Assembly (NCBI GenBank): GCA_947652115.1
Contig: OX393567.1
Coordinates: 18,616,063-18,680,062 of the forward strand
Source: Blastomussa wellsi
Taxonomy: Eukaryota; Cnidaria; Anthozoa; Scleractinia; Plerogyridae
Length of the DNA stretch: 64,000 bases
Reading direction: 5' to 3'
In this document: positions 11,216 through 25,500 of the stretch, piece by piece
How the letters are laid out: each line of letters begins with the position of its first letter
Position numbering within the stretch: the first letter of the stretch is position 1
Made by a program: the position numbers and the translations under genes
Notes under the pieces: generated by a model
The model's input: only the letters and a program-made list of their open reading frames with translations
Databases searched by the model: none
What the model was told of the DNA's origin: nothing

Positions 11216-11597
11216 TCACTCGTCCTCCGCTCTTTGTCCTCGAGCGAAGTTCAGAAACACTTGCTCCAGGGTAGTCTGGCTAACAGAGTAATCCTCAATG
11301 TTGAAGTTCAACTTTACTCGCTCGATTGTCCCAAACAGCTGAGCCCACGTTACGCTGGTGTCGCGGATGTGATAGTGAACCATACCCTGATGCTCATCTT
11401 TCAGCACACTGCCAGGGAATGAGCTTTCGATAAATTGCTTCAGCGGTCTGATGTCCTGCGTATCCCTGGACACTCTTGCAAGCAGAGTGTAGCCTTCACC
11501 AAACTTGGTTTTCAGGTGTTGCGGACTTCCTAAGCATTTAAATCGTCCGTTTACCATGATGGCAAGTCGTGTGCAAAGAGCTTCGCATTCCTCCATA
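11216..11597 (-). CDS. ABCA3: ABCA3-like exon 17: C-terminus
   Basis: Residues 1589-1715 and TGA stop. [20 protein letters not shown], then [17 protein letters not shown] and [17 protein letters not shown], the family's C-terminal regulatory domain. Confidence 0.9.
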
Positions 11598-14500
11598 CTG
11601 CAAACCAAAGAGGAATGTTCTGTTAACCCTCTCAGTTTCCCAAACTTGAAATATAAATTATCCTTATTGATTTCATACGTCTCTTTTTAAGTTGGTTATG
11701 CGAATTTGGTGGTTGATCAATGCAATAACCCTTAGTTAAAAGAGCTAAGTCACCATAATTTGAGTCATTTTTTGCGAAACCAGATTCCACTTAAAAAAAA
11801 AAAACAGCAAAGAGGTGATACTAGACCAAAAAGGAACAAGGATGGAGAGGATTGAGACGGATTACAAATGACGAATTTTTCAAAAAGCACAAAGAGTGAC
11901 ACAGCTCCTTAAATGATTTGTCTTTGCGACAAAGGAAACCTTGAAATAATAGTTTACCAAGGTAGAAAAACACCAAAGAGGAAACAAGAAACAGACAAGA
12001 AACAGGGATGGCTTTGAATGTGGAAGATTGAGAAGGATTGTAATTGCCAAATTTGAAAGAGTTAAAGAGACACTGTCACCATTTTTAGCATGATTTTGGA
12101 AATCTCAAAAACATACATCGATCTTTGGAAACTGAACAATAATGGTTTTATTTTGTAGAGCAGTACTCGACAAATGATTAGAACCCATTAGGAAGTGAGG
12201 ATGGCTAAAGATGGCGAGGATGGAAACGGATTGTGATACGGATTTTTGAAAAAGCGTCAGAAAAAATCGTTGAAATTTTGCCAAAGTGTTGCTGCAGTGT
12301 GGACTTTCTTCAAGAAATTGTTTTTAATCATTTAGTTAGAGCTAGTTATTTCTTATTACATAAATTTAGGGACCATTTTGTAAATTTATAACAGTTTTAG
12401 GCCAATTTGTCGTGAGAGTGTCCCTTTAAGATAAACGTTTCAAGGAGTGTTATCCGTGATTGAGCTGTGAACAATCTCTCTAGCCGTTCCTGCCCCACGT
12501 CCTCTGACATTTTTCCCCATTCTCAGATTTTGATTAATCTCTATCTACGAAGCATCAGTTTCATCGTTCTTAGCAAGCAGGCATCTGAGCAGAAAAGAAC
12601 ATTTTCGACGTTTTCATTATACTGAGCATACCCACAGTATGTTCACTAACTCTGAGCTCAAATATTACAAGACATTCACCTATGAGACGTAATGACGATG
12701 CATCGTCCATCAGCCCGAACACGTGCCAGTGCATCCCATAATAATCTCCTCGCTACTGGGTCCATACCAGTCGTGGGCTCATCCAGAAACACCACAGGAG
12801 GATCCCCTACCAGTGAGATGGCAGTGCTCAGCTTTCGTTTGTTGCCACCACTAGGGAGGGAAGGGTAGGGTGAGAAAAGGCCTTGCGCATCAATAGCGCA
12901 AGTCATCTACAGTCAAACGTCTATTGTTGGTTCTTTGACAACTGTCCGCTAGCTTTTACTGAGGATGAAGGCTTAATAGAATTATACAATTTTCCTGCAT
13001 CCCACAATCTTGTTTCGACATTGCTGATCCTAGGGAATGCAGGACGCGTGTCATATATGAACGTAGTAAATGGCCTATTATGGGCGTTAGCTCACCGAGA
13101 GTTCCCGTAGCTCAGTTGGTTAGAGCGACCGAACGGTATCTGGGTAGTCTGCCAGCAGGCTCATTAAATATTTCGCGCGCGAGCAGCGTGGTCACGATGT
13201 AGAGAGGACTGGGGCGGAGAAAGTGCCCCATTCTGCCCCATTCTTCTCACCGCCTTCGCCGGCTCGAGATCGTGAATAAGCCGCTCGCGAGCCTGCTCAC
13301 TCCTTGATGTCCCGAAACTGGACATCTCAATCCTGGACATGTTTTGGTTATCATCATGTGGAAATATTGTATTGTAACCAAAGGGACCGTTACATGGTAA
13401 TTAAGTCTATTGTTAAATCTAAACGGTGACCGAGAGGCTACCTACCGCCCAGCAGAAGTCCAATTTACGGAAAATATAGGGAGAAATTTCCCGAATTTGT
13501 TCAAGTGACTATGACCCTTTTGTAGAGGGTGACAAAGGGGTGTTTAATAGCGGTTTGCCGAAGCTTATGATGATAATAAGACGATGAAATACCTGTATGA
13601 ACTGGTTAACTTATCAGCGTGTTCCTGAAGCAGCAGAGCGTTAATGAGATCCTGCACAACGTCCGCTATCATCCCTTCCGGTACTCCTCGTAGCCGCGCG
13701 TACATAAAGAGTAGCTCTCTTCCGGTCAGCTGATCGATCAAAGCGTCGAACTGTGGGCAATAACCAATGCGCTGGCGAACCTGGAATCAGTAAGGAGGTA
13801 AGGTAAAGTCTGTGTTGGAGCCTAGTGGTCCATCAGGTCGAAGCGGTTTCCCTGGCATAAAACAACTAGAAGAATTTCTAATCCCCCTGGATGGGATGCA
13901 GTCCATAGCAGGGTTACCCCCCAGCAGTAAATTCGCCGGTACCTATTCATACACATGGGTGGGGAGAGAAACTTTAAGAGTAACGTGTCTTGCCCAATAA
14001 CATAACCCAGACCGCGCGATCCAGAGTCCAGCGCACAAAACATTAAGCCCCTCGCCTCTAAAACCTGGTTTCCACAAGCGACGGAGTCGTTGACAGAGTC
14101 GTAAGCGTTATGATCAAGTGAAAATCAGAGCAGAGCTCCGATTCCGCCTACGACTCCGTCGCTTACGATCTAGTGAAAACTGTATTGTCAGAGGTGCAAA
14201 CAGAAAGGAAGTGCCTGAAACTAGCAATGTGATTGGTTTATTCTTCCGCTTCTGCTTGCGACTCCCACAATCCAGCTTTCTCTAGATCGTAAGCGACGGA
14301 GTCATAAGCGGAATCGGAAGAAAATGGAAACGTCCTTATTCTTCCGACTCCGATTCCGGCTTACGACTCCGTTTTCGATCTTTATCAGGTCATAAGCGTT
14401 CTTATGACTTCCCTTACGACTCCGACTCTGACTCCGTAGCCAGTGAAAACCAAGCTTTAAGGTTTATCCTCGGACTCCAGTTTAAGACCAAGGATGCTAA

Positions 14501-17500
14501 GACCCGGGTTCCACTCGATTCCTAGTATAGGTATGTGCTATATAAGTATGTGCCGCGGGATAGGGTATGGTTTTTCGAGGTTCTCGATTTGGCTATTTTG
14601 TAATTTGCAGTGCGTAAACAACACGCTAAACGAAAAAGAAACAAAGTTGACCCGTTTACATCTTTCTTAGTTTTTGTTTTTTCCTTGAATAGGGTGTCAT
14701 TTTTCGGGTTTGGTCCTTAAATAGGGTATCAAATTCCGTTTACTCTATCCAAAATTTAAGGGACTACCCCCGGGTCCTGGTACCAGGAGAATGTAAAATA
14801 CTCGATCCGTGTGCGGAAACTCGTCAGCCAGGTGTCCTTTCTTTCTCTCGATCAACAGGACGGGTCCTGGGATTGGAGTTAAAGGGACTCTGTCACGCCT
14901 GATTATTTTAAATTTTTATGTTCTAATTTCCATATTATTGCGCCAAATGCCACCAAATACACGAATAAATATGATAAAAAGATGCCACAGAACAAGATAG
15001 AGTAGGTATTTTGGGGAAGAAGTACAGGATTACAAGGATGGAAGTGGATTGCAATTCATCAAAATTGATTTCTGGACAGGATCTCCAGAAATCAAAGCTG
15101 AAATTCTGGTGAAATCTTTAATATTTTAATAGTTATTTTTTCTTCTTAGTTGATATTTCTTTGCTTTCACCACTTTTAGCATTTTTCTCCTTCTACTGCA
15201 AGACAATAAAGCACGACTGCAGCAAGCTACAGGCCATACTTATTAAAATATGATATATCAGGCGGGACAGTGACCCTCTAATTGAGTCTACCGATCTGAA
15301 CAACTTACCCTGTTCATGTTCGTTCTGATGTCGAAGCCTTCCACTAGAGCTGTCCCGCCTGACATGGTCTCGTCACCAGTCAACATGCGGAATGCGGTCG
15401 TCTTCCCGGCTCCGTTGATTCCTAGGAGACCGAAACACTCTCCCATGGGGACACCCAGACATAAACGATCCACCGCAACTAACGGCGAACGACCTTCAAA
15501 CCAGAAACAAAATAGAGAATTTGCAATTATGTTTCAGCTCGACACCACCTGGTATTCTTTGCAGCCACTAATTTAGACTTGCCACAAGTCGACCTCATGA
15601 ATTTCAGGGCAGAAGTACTGAATAAACAAGACGAAGGACTTTTCAGAAAGTCTACCAGTAATTGGAACGGGCCTGGAACCCTACCAGTCACGCAACGCTT
15701 CTCTTTAACAACCGGAGAGAAACATTGCTTGACGACTAAGGATATGGAAGTTCGATCATCACGCAACGCTTCCCTATCAGAATAGGCTGTAGTCACGTAA
15801 CGCTCCTACGTCACAATAAAAGGGAAGCGTTACGCGATGATCAAGAAAGGCAAATTCCTCTTGTTGTTACTGGAAGATATCGATATACCACAAATACAGT
15901 TCACGATGGTTATTAAAAGACTTTGAAGTTAAGTTTTAAATGCAACAACAAAGAGAGCTTCTACATGAAAAAGGTGTCCGTATTGTTGAGGTAGAATTCA
16001 ATATGTGAACTCTGGATTCTCGTAAACCGAGTGAGTTGTTCGTGGCAGAGGTGACGGTATCACGAGATGCCGGTAGATAGAGGTTTCACTGCGTTGGTAA
16101 AGTTTGCATGATTGCTTGACCGGGGAATTCTGAGGTTAAGGAATCCATATTTTTTAAGGCGTAAACGAGTCCGTTAAAAAACGCCGCTCAAACGGTCACG
16201 AAAAACAACAGGAAAACTGGTCTCGCTCGGAAATTCCTGTTAAAGCAACAATGTAAAAAAAAATATGTGTAAAACTCTTGAAAATTGCTAGTTAATCAAA
16301 CTTACGGCCGATTCCAGGGAATACTTTGGTCAATTCCTTGATAACAAGCACATCATCATTATTCCCGGACGTCAAGACTCTCTCCTTCTCGGCTAAAACG
16401 TCATCATCATCGGCAGAGGTCGACTCCTCCATTGTGAACACTCCGGTGGAGTATGAACGCAATCGCGTGCAAAAACGTCTACACATGTCAAAAACGCGAT
16501 ACTCGATCAACATAACGAGCGCATAGAAGAAGATTCCTTCCCAGGCCAAGAAAACCAAGTAGCGACCAATACCAGGATTGTCCCACGACAGGTAATTGTC
16601 CTGAAATTGCAGCTTATCGCCGGCTAGTTTCCGAATTTCGTCTTCACATAATTTCCTGGGCAGGTGATAAGGTGAATTAACACACATGTCAACGGCTTTG
16701 TTGAAGTAGTCTAAGGCATTGTAATTGTTGAACATATCACCGATTCCCTGGCCGAGACAGTAGTTGGGTAAAACGAGGAAGGCCCACTTCAGTGCATTGG
16801 CTACGTCCAAGAGATCCACACCTAAAGAGAAGGGAAGAAGGCATCACTAAATAAATTGAAGTCGAAATTCCGGACAATTTTTTGACCTTCCAGGTCAAAC
16901 GCCATTGTTTTGCGCTAACAACGCGTTATCGAGGAGTTCTGTAATGTGACGTCCGAGCCCGAGCTCACTACTGGTTTGTCCGATCAAAACGGTGACTTAG
17001 TCGGACATATGCCCTTTGACGGAAAAACAAATATTTGCAGCCATGCAGTGGGTAATGGGTTTTGACAAAAGCTAAAGGATTCTATTTCCACAGGTGCACG
17101 CATTGCCAGTTGTTTCTAATCTATATACGCGACCATGTTGTTACAGTAATTAAAGAGCAAGAGTTAGGCCGAAAATTATTTGCGGTATTGAAGTAATAAC
17201 AGGACGTAGGTCGTCCCTGAAAATTCAACACTATGAAACAAAAATACGATTAATGGTCGAGAAGCAGACACACACAAAAAAACGTGTCTGGGTTGAGGAA
17301 GACAGCTTTTAAGGAACCTTGATAAATCTTTTAACAGAAACACAACGGCAGTGGTATTTACCTGGGATACTTAGAATGAAGACGGTCAGTAGTGCGGCCA
17401 GTCCTGTGATGATGTTAAAAATAGTAAGAACCACAAAGGCAGTGGAAGCAGTACGAAACACAAAAGAGAAGAGATACATGAGAGGAATAATGGCCCAGCC

Positions 17501-20500
17501 ATAGAGCATCAACAACAGGAACAGATAGCCCACACGAGGACCTGCATAGAGAGAAAAAATAAACATATTAACAATATTTCAGACCAGCTTCCAGATGGTA
17601 GGCTTTCCAAGGCTTACGTAGACTTTATCTTAAGGCTTACGTGCCAGTTCCCGCCATTGGAGCCGGCCACACGTTTTGCCGCGCTTACCACCTTCATGTT
17701 TTGCCGCGTTTGGCACCGATTAAACGCCTTCGCTTGGAGTTCTGATTAACGTTGGTTTTGGCGAGTCATTAGAGTGGTATTTTCAACAGAGGACGTATTC
17801 CGTGTTTACATGACCTCATCTAAGCAGGAAGGAGTTGGGAGGACACTTCTGCAAACCCGAGACGTAGTAGAGGGCTTGAATACCTTTCGAGAATTCTCCC
17901 AACCCCTCCGATGAGACTATGTAACATACTCTATCTAAACACACCTTACAACCAATGAGAGCGCGCATAGTAACTCGGTTATTTTATAAAAACTAGTGAG
18001 ATGATCTCAGATAGTGCAGAGTGTTATCTACAACTTAACATGCCGTGGCAAACGAGGACACATTGTTGCTCCTTTTGAGCAAACTGGGAAACAATTTTTG
18101 CAAACACAATGTTTCCGTTTCGCAGGCGGGCAGACAGGGAAACATTTCTGTCTGTAACGTTTCTTCATTTGTCACGGCCGTTAGGATGGTCATCTACAAA
18201 GGTGAGAGTACTCCTGCAGGCCTCCTATCCCCCCGCACACTCCCAGCCTGTAGTGACTTCGGTTATAATTATGCTATTTGATTTGCCAAACATGAGCAGA
18301 CAGAAACTTTAGATATTTTGCTTACTTTTTTACTTGACTTTCTTAAATATTTTTTTTAACACCCAATACACAACTTTGATTTCCAAGTGTAATATGTCTT
18401 GTTTATGGTAGAGACTAAAGGGCTTTTCATGATCTAAGCAGTGTATATGTGCACTTGTCAATCCGGACACAAAAACGTAAAGACGCCACTTTCTCAACAC
18501 AATTTCAAGTATATTTATCATACTCCTGATACTACAGCGACGCCTTCCACGGCAAGATAAAAATCGTTTCTCAGAAGCTTTAGTCAAGACAGCCTTTTAA
18601 TTTTAACCTTGGTTTTGACGTCAATCTTAGTTTATTTTAATTGCAATAAGGCATTCAAGCAGCAAACAATTCTCGTTCCCAGAGCCCTCGTTTCTTTGGG
18701 TCACGTGGTTAAAAGAAAACACGTGGCCCTGGGGACGAGGTCACGAGGATGGCAGCAAACGTGACTGTCAACGTTTGCAACTTGATACTTTTGTTTGTTT
18801 CTTGCAAACGTTTGTAACTTGATACTTTTGTTTTTCTCTCGCAAACGTATGTAACATGATACTTTTGATTCTCGAAAACATGTTATAAGATGTGTTTCTT
18901 TTTCAAGGCCGGAAATAACTGGTAGAACGTTAAATATCTGATGTAAAAATTGAAAGAGAAAAATTTCGTTTCATTCAAAAAGCAATTTTTCATTGAAGTG
19001 ATCAACAAGAACTAATTTAATTATCGAATAATAATAATAATAATAATAATAAACTTTATTTATCCACGGGATCCTTATCACTAAAAAGTGGTCTTCTAAA
19101 GAGCCGTGCGCATTAAACCTAGTACATAAAATAAGTGCTAAACTAAGTTAAGAAATTACTAATGTACAATAGCGGAATAAAAACTATCTAAAGTTAAGAA
19201 ATTACTAATGTACAATAGCGGAATAAAAACTATCTAAAGTAGTGGCCTGCTTAGCCTCCGCTGACAGACTGTTCCATGTTACTGCGCCCCTATAACGAAA
19301 ACTCTTTTTGAGGGCCTCAGTGTTCGGACGCGGAATAAACAGGTTATGTTGCGCACCTCGAAGATTATGTCTGTGGATGGTATTAACGCTGGCGAATTAG
19401 TACACGGAATAGTACATTCTTTTTCCGTTACCGCCATTCGGTTAAAACCACTTAAAATTTTCTCTATATACAACGATATCGATTTATCTAGGAAGCGTTT
19501 TAACGAAAAGTGTTGAAGGTAAACAGCTTTTCTTGACCAAGAGTTCCAGCACCGGTGAAAACTAAATACCTGAAACAATAATTAAATTTATTTGCGGTTT
19601 TCGGAAGGCGCCACGGAGTCTACAGCAGTATTTGGGAACTTTCCTTGCTTCAAACTTGAAAAAAGTCTTATCCAAACATCAATGTTTTGACTCTTTTTTT
19701 CAGTGAACTACCATTAATGCAAAAGATTAAACCCTGGCAGAGACTTAGCGGTAACGCTAGTTCTGGAGGCGCTTGGCAGTGTGCAACAATACCTTCAAAT
19801 TTAGAAAGTTTACCGTATTGTGACAAAGTCGGCGGTGTCTGACATTTGCAGACTGCAGACTGCAGACTGCAGACTGCAGACTATAGTTTTGTTTCCCAGT
19901 GATTTTAAATGAGAGCGTTTTTCTACGAAACCCTTGTACAATTTCGTGTAAAAACAAATGTTAGGAAGTTCGAGGCGGCGAAAACCGGAAGTGGGGTCGG
20001 ATTTTTACGTTTGACCGCTGTCAAACTCTTCTAACCGACTGCAGGCCACTGACACTGACGTCATCAGCTAATTTCCCGCGCTCAGCTGACATCGCCGCGC
20101 CTTGTGCCTTGAGCTTTGAATTATGGCGAGCGAGTCCAGGTGAGTTTTTCTACTTTCTTGAAAGTTATTGTTGTAGAATTATTACATTTAACCGACCAGT
20201 AAATGCCTAAACCACTCTAAATGTCTTCGGCTGAACAGAAGATTCCGTAAACATTACACCGAAGACAGAGCCAAAGAAGTGATGCAAATTACAATAGACA
20301 AATTTAAATCTTACTACCTGGGATTTTGCCTAACTCTTTTCCGAGGTTTCCTCACGACTTGGAACGTAAGAACGTTATTTAAACTGTTTTCGACATTTAT
20401 GGTTTTTGAGCTCTTCCAACATTTTTTTATGATAAGCGTATTTTCAGCGAATTGCGAACACAGCTTTGACACACGGCTTTCACGCACTCAAACCAGATCA

Positions 20501-22494
20501 AAAAAGTTAAGGAAAAAAGCACTATTTCTGAATGGAACCGATATATATATTGTTAATTATGAGTATGGTACGTCTTGTAATCTAAGATCTCAGGTCCACT
20601 GTAGCAGTCTGCAGTCTGCAGTCTGCAGTCTGCAAATGTCAGACACCGCAAAGTCGGGGGAAAGCTTGAACAACGTTTGCACGTGTGCCCATTTAAAGGA
20701 GAAGTAGACAAGTCGCTGGAGAGAAATACTACGCTTCTCTTTATTTGAACCCTGGAAAACACAACACTTTCAAAACTGCAGAAAAACTCCCAAATACACA
20801 GGCTTGGGTTATTCCACACAAAAGATATGCAACCACAATACTGAACATGATAAAAGTGTCGACACCCAAAATAAATCAAAATATTCCCCCTACCCGACTA
20901 AAATCAGAGAGCATTAAAACGAACGCGCCTTACACGTTGTGTTCTACAGCAAGGAAGAATACAAGACGTTCTAGTGCGATTGTAGTGTGCCATTCTCGTC
21001 CCAGAGGCCGCGTTTCGTTTGGTCAGCACCAAGGAATCGAGACCTCTGGCCGCAACCAAATTGTGAGCATGCGTAGAACTCGTTTTGTAGCTTTCAGCCA
21101 ATCAGATTTGTCAGATTTGATTTGTGCATGCGCAGAGTCACGAGTAGTCCGAAAATCACGGTCTTCCGGTGTTGGACCTTCCCAGAGGTCGCGATTTTTG
21201 GTGCTGGCCAAAAGGATCGCGGCCTCTGGGGACGAGAATAGTAGTGTGCAGTAAAGTAACACAAATTAATCTTCTGCGCATGCGTTGGGAGCAAATCACT
21301 TGGTTCTAGGAACTGTCAAGATAGTACCACAAGGCAGGTATGGTGTTTTCTGAAACATATATACCTTTTGATGTTCAAGGAGAAGTAGTGCAGATACCAG
21401 CGTTTTACGTGGTATAGTGCACACAGGTTCCTATTAGCCCCCCCACCCCTTCCGCAAGACTAATTAATTAATTGGTATTAATTAATTAAACAAACATTAA
21501 AGTTTGCACATTAGCGCTTTATAGCTTTAGTGCCATAGTGGATTAGAAGAGGACAGCCCACAACACATCATCCCAATAGTGGAAAAATACGGACCTTTAG
21601 CAATGATGACGAGGACGTGAACGTGAACGACCGGAAGTTGGAAATACGAGACTCGACGCTACCACGCATGCCCCGGGGAGAACGACTCGTCACACCTCGT
21701 TCAGGACGTCATTTGCCGTCTTGTAGTGAACGAGTCGAAACGAGGGTATGTTTCGTGGAGTTTTTGCATTTTTACGCAGGCTTCTTCACTCGAAATGGCT
21801 CGTCAGTGAATAAGATAGCGTCCATAACATATTTGAAAGGACCGCGAGGAAAAAACAGATCTTCAGGCAGAGATTAAAAGTAAGCTTATGATTTGCGCAT
21901 TTGTGGTCGCACTGCGTGTGGAGGAATGCCGACGGATTGTGGCGATAAAAATGCACCGGGATACGTATGTAACCTTATAAGATATAAATCACATTCTGTC
22001 AACTGCATTACATTGTAATTCTTGCAATTCAATCTTGACTTCATTTTTAAATTTGAAAGATTTCCCGGCTTTAAAAATACAAACTATTCGTTTAAGTTGT
22101 GGTTTATGTAAACGACGATAAAGTTAGCTTTGTTCTGACACGCGTACTTCTCACATATCGTTATCGGCGGAGAGAAGTTTTAGCAGCCCACGAAACTGTC
22201 TAAAAGATATTTTCGCTATTGACTTCCACAGCACGAAACTCGTCCACGCTACCGGTCTGCTAAAGTGTTTATGTTTCCTGCCGTGGACGACTGTCTCGTC
22301 CCAGGGCTTAATCGATCATACAAGTCTTCGTCCACGTCCTCGTCATCATTGCTAAAGGTCCCTAATGTTTGGTTTTATCAACTGGGTTGATAATGTCAAT
22401 TGGCCACCGTAAAGAGATTCAGGAGCTGAATCTCTTTACGGTGGCCAATTGACATTATCAACCCAGTTGGTAAAACCAAATTATATTGTTATAC

Positions 22495-22539
<45 letters not shown>

Positions 22540-25500
22540 CTATGGAAAAATGTTTGGTTTTGCATAATTACGCTCAGTGATTGGTTTGAAATCTCGCGCA
22601 CTTTTTAAACCAATCAAATTGCATCAACCAATTGCGACTCGCGCGCACACGTTTTCCCGCGCCTTGTGTCGGCTGCGTGTAATTACTTCGAGATTTGATT
22701 GGATCACTGCATTGTCTCTGTACATTGATTGGCCAAAGTAGTTACTTTGGGTTTGGTTTTACAACACTCAATTGAAACTCGCTCTACAAAACTACTTTCA
22801 TCCTAATTAAAAGTAATAACTTGATTAACAAACCTGTGTAAGCCGGGACATCAAAAGCAGCCACAAGGATCATAATTGACAGGGTCGGGAGGAGAAAGTT
22901 GATCAAGTCCCACGTGTAGGCAGAATCCCAGTAGCTAAATGGGTCAACACCGCTGACAAATTGCACGTGTTTCGCTTTGTTAGTTCGTTCTTGGACAAGG
23001 AACACGACAAAGCTTGAAGCCAGGAAGGCCATACCAAACAAAATGTTAAACGAGATCATGAATCCAAGACCATTGCTAAAGAGAAGCAACGAGACAGCAT
23101 AAGAAACTGACCATTAAAACTTAGTACTCTAATTCTCTTCATAACGTGGGAGGCGCGGTGGCCTCATGGTTAGTGCGCTCGTCTCCGGATCGAGCGGTCC
23201 GGGTTCGAGCCCTGGGACACTGCGTTGTGTTCTTGGGCAAGACAATTTACTCTCACAGTGCCTCTCTCCACCCAGGTGTATAAATGGGTACCGGCGAATT
23301 TACTGCTGGGGGTAACCCTGCGATGGACTAGCATCCCATCCAGGGGGGAGTAGAAATACTCCTGTTCGCTTCATGCTACGGAAACCGGGGATAAGCGCCG
23401 GCCTGATGAGCCACTTAGGCTTACTCTAATTCTCTTCTCCTTATGTCGTACTTTACGCTAGTTTTGAGAATTCAGTTGTTAAGTAAGTAAGTAATTTTAA
23501 GTAATTTTATTTGAGGACATATCGCATATGAGCGAAAGCTCGTTTAAATGCAAATGTGACATCAAAATTACAAGGTAATAATTTACATTATTCTTCATTC
23601 AAAATATTTCCCCGTTTCTGATTGGTTAAAACCACACGCATAATTCACCATAACCAGCTGCTGTTGACCAAATTTGGAAAGAATTTTGTCATATTCAACC
23701 GATGACGTCAAAAGTACAGCCGCTGCAGATTATTGAACCATTGACATCAAAATGACGTCAAAAGAGCAGCCCGTTGCAGATTATTGAACCATTCACCGAG
23801 AAAACCTGGGACGAGGTTGTGTTATTTTTGGTGAGCAGAAAACCAAAGAGCAAAATGGCTGCGAGAAGGTTTACAAGTTTGAGCGAATAAAATATTACCC
23901 AGTTAATATTTTGAATGAATAATAAAGCAAATATTGAATTCGGCTTTCGTAGGATATGAAGAATTCTGTAGATCTCGGAGGGTGTTATCCACCTCGACCT
24001 GCAGAATTCTTCATATCCTACTCAACCTCATTCAATAATTGCCAATAATCTACGTATACAGATAATGAATAAGAAATAAGAAATAAAACCGAATCAAATC
24101 AAATAACCGATCGCAGATAAAAATAATAGGTAGTCAGACATTCTATTTACAAAACATAATCGACGTAAGGAAGTCACGATTTTGTATTCCGTGACATGAC
24201 TTACCGTTGCAAATCATTGATAGATTCTTGAGCTGTTCTTGGTAGAGGGTGATTAACGGTTGTCAATGAGAAGTTTGTTCCAAGAGTAGAACGCAAGATG
24301 GCGGCGTCTGCAGCCGCAAGAGACACCGCAATGGAATGGTAAGCTTGGTTATTGAACCAGGCAGTCACATTTACTGAGGAACGAAAAACAAATGAAATAA
24401 TCAGTCAGGTAGACGGACAGACAATCAGTAAGTCGATTCGCTCCGACGAAGGACTAACGCTCGAAACGTCAGCTCTTGAATCTCTTTACGGTGGCCAATT
24501 GACATTATCAACCCAGCTGATAAAACCAAATTCAGTCAATTAGTCAGTTGCCCAGTCAGACACATAGCCAGACAGAACGACAGGCAGAAAGTAAGATGAT
24601 GATAATTATAATAATAATAATAATAATAATAATATTTTTTTATACGAATAAGAAGCGGTTTTTTAAAGCATTTGACGATAAAAAAATTGCGATAAAACAT
24701 TTCGTAAAAGCATATTAAAAAAGTGTTTATCAAGACGACGTTTCCATGTTTAGCTCACGTCATTATCAAGTAACTGGCACTACACTACAACCCGTGTTTA
24801 TTAGCAGAAAATTGGAAAAACATCTCAAGCCCAAAGAAATCAAGCCCCCAATCGTAAATCAACAATGCGTTGTTTATTCTTTGGCATGTGATCTGTGTGA
24901 TTCAGATTACGTCGGCTACACAGCTCGACACCTTTGGAGCACAAAAACTCTGCGACTGGCAAACACGTCTTGACAGCCCCTTGGGACATTAGCCCCCTCA
25001 AAGAAAGCCAATTCATCATCTTAAAGAAGTGCCAAGGGAAATTTGATTGTCTTGTCTACGAGATGCATTTCACCAAGGAACACAATCCCAGTCTTAACAC
25101 GCAGACTGATTCCATTCGCGCAAAAGTCTTTGTTTGAAAGGAATATTACATCACCTATTGTTCTATTTAGTATTTAAACATTTTTATCGTTACTCTTTTT
25201 GACTTGATAATGACGTGAGCTAAACGTCGAAACGTCGTTTTGATAAACACTTTTTTAATATGCTTTTACGAAATGTTTTATCGCAATCTTTTATTGTCAA
25301 ATTTTTTCCTTTAATTACAATTCAAAGAAACTATTTACACTAAATTTAGTAACATTAGCATTGAGGTACTAATTGGGGACACTGTAAAGCACAAATCAAA
25401 TCAAATCAAGTCAAATAGATAGATAGTCAGACAGTGAGCAGCCAGACTGACAGACAGACAGACATACAGGCAGACAGTAAGATAATCAGAAAGTCACCAG

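Noticed and set aside
13102..13175. tRNA gene
   Set aside because: Only the 5' half is tRNA-like; the T arm and 3' acceptor strand are absent.
23076..23106. Alternative acceptor for ABCA3-like exon 11 giving an extra SYAVSLLLF segment
   Set aside because: It fits phase only if exon 10 is skipped; with exon 10, which has the conserved FNNQAYHS block, it gives a stop.
23146..23220. tRNA gene suggested by perfect-looking A and B boxes
   Set aside because: The acceptor stem does not pair, and the same head is followed by the same body at seven other places; it is the promoter of a SINE.
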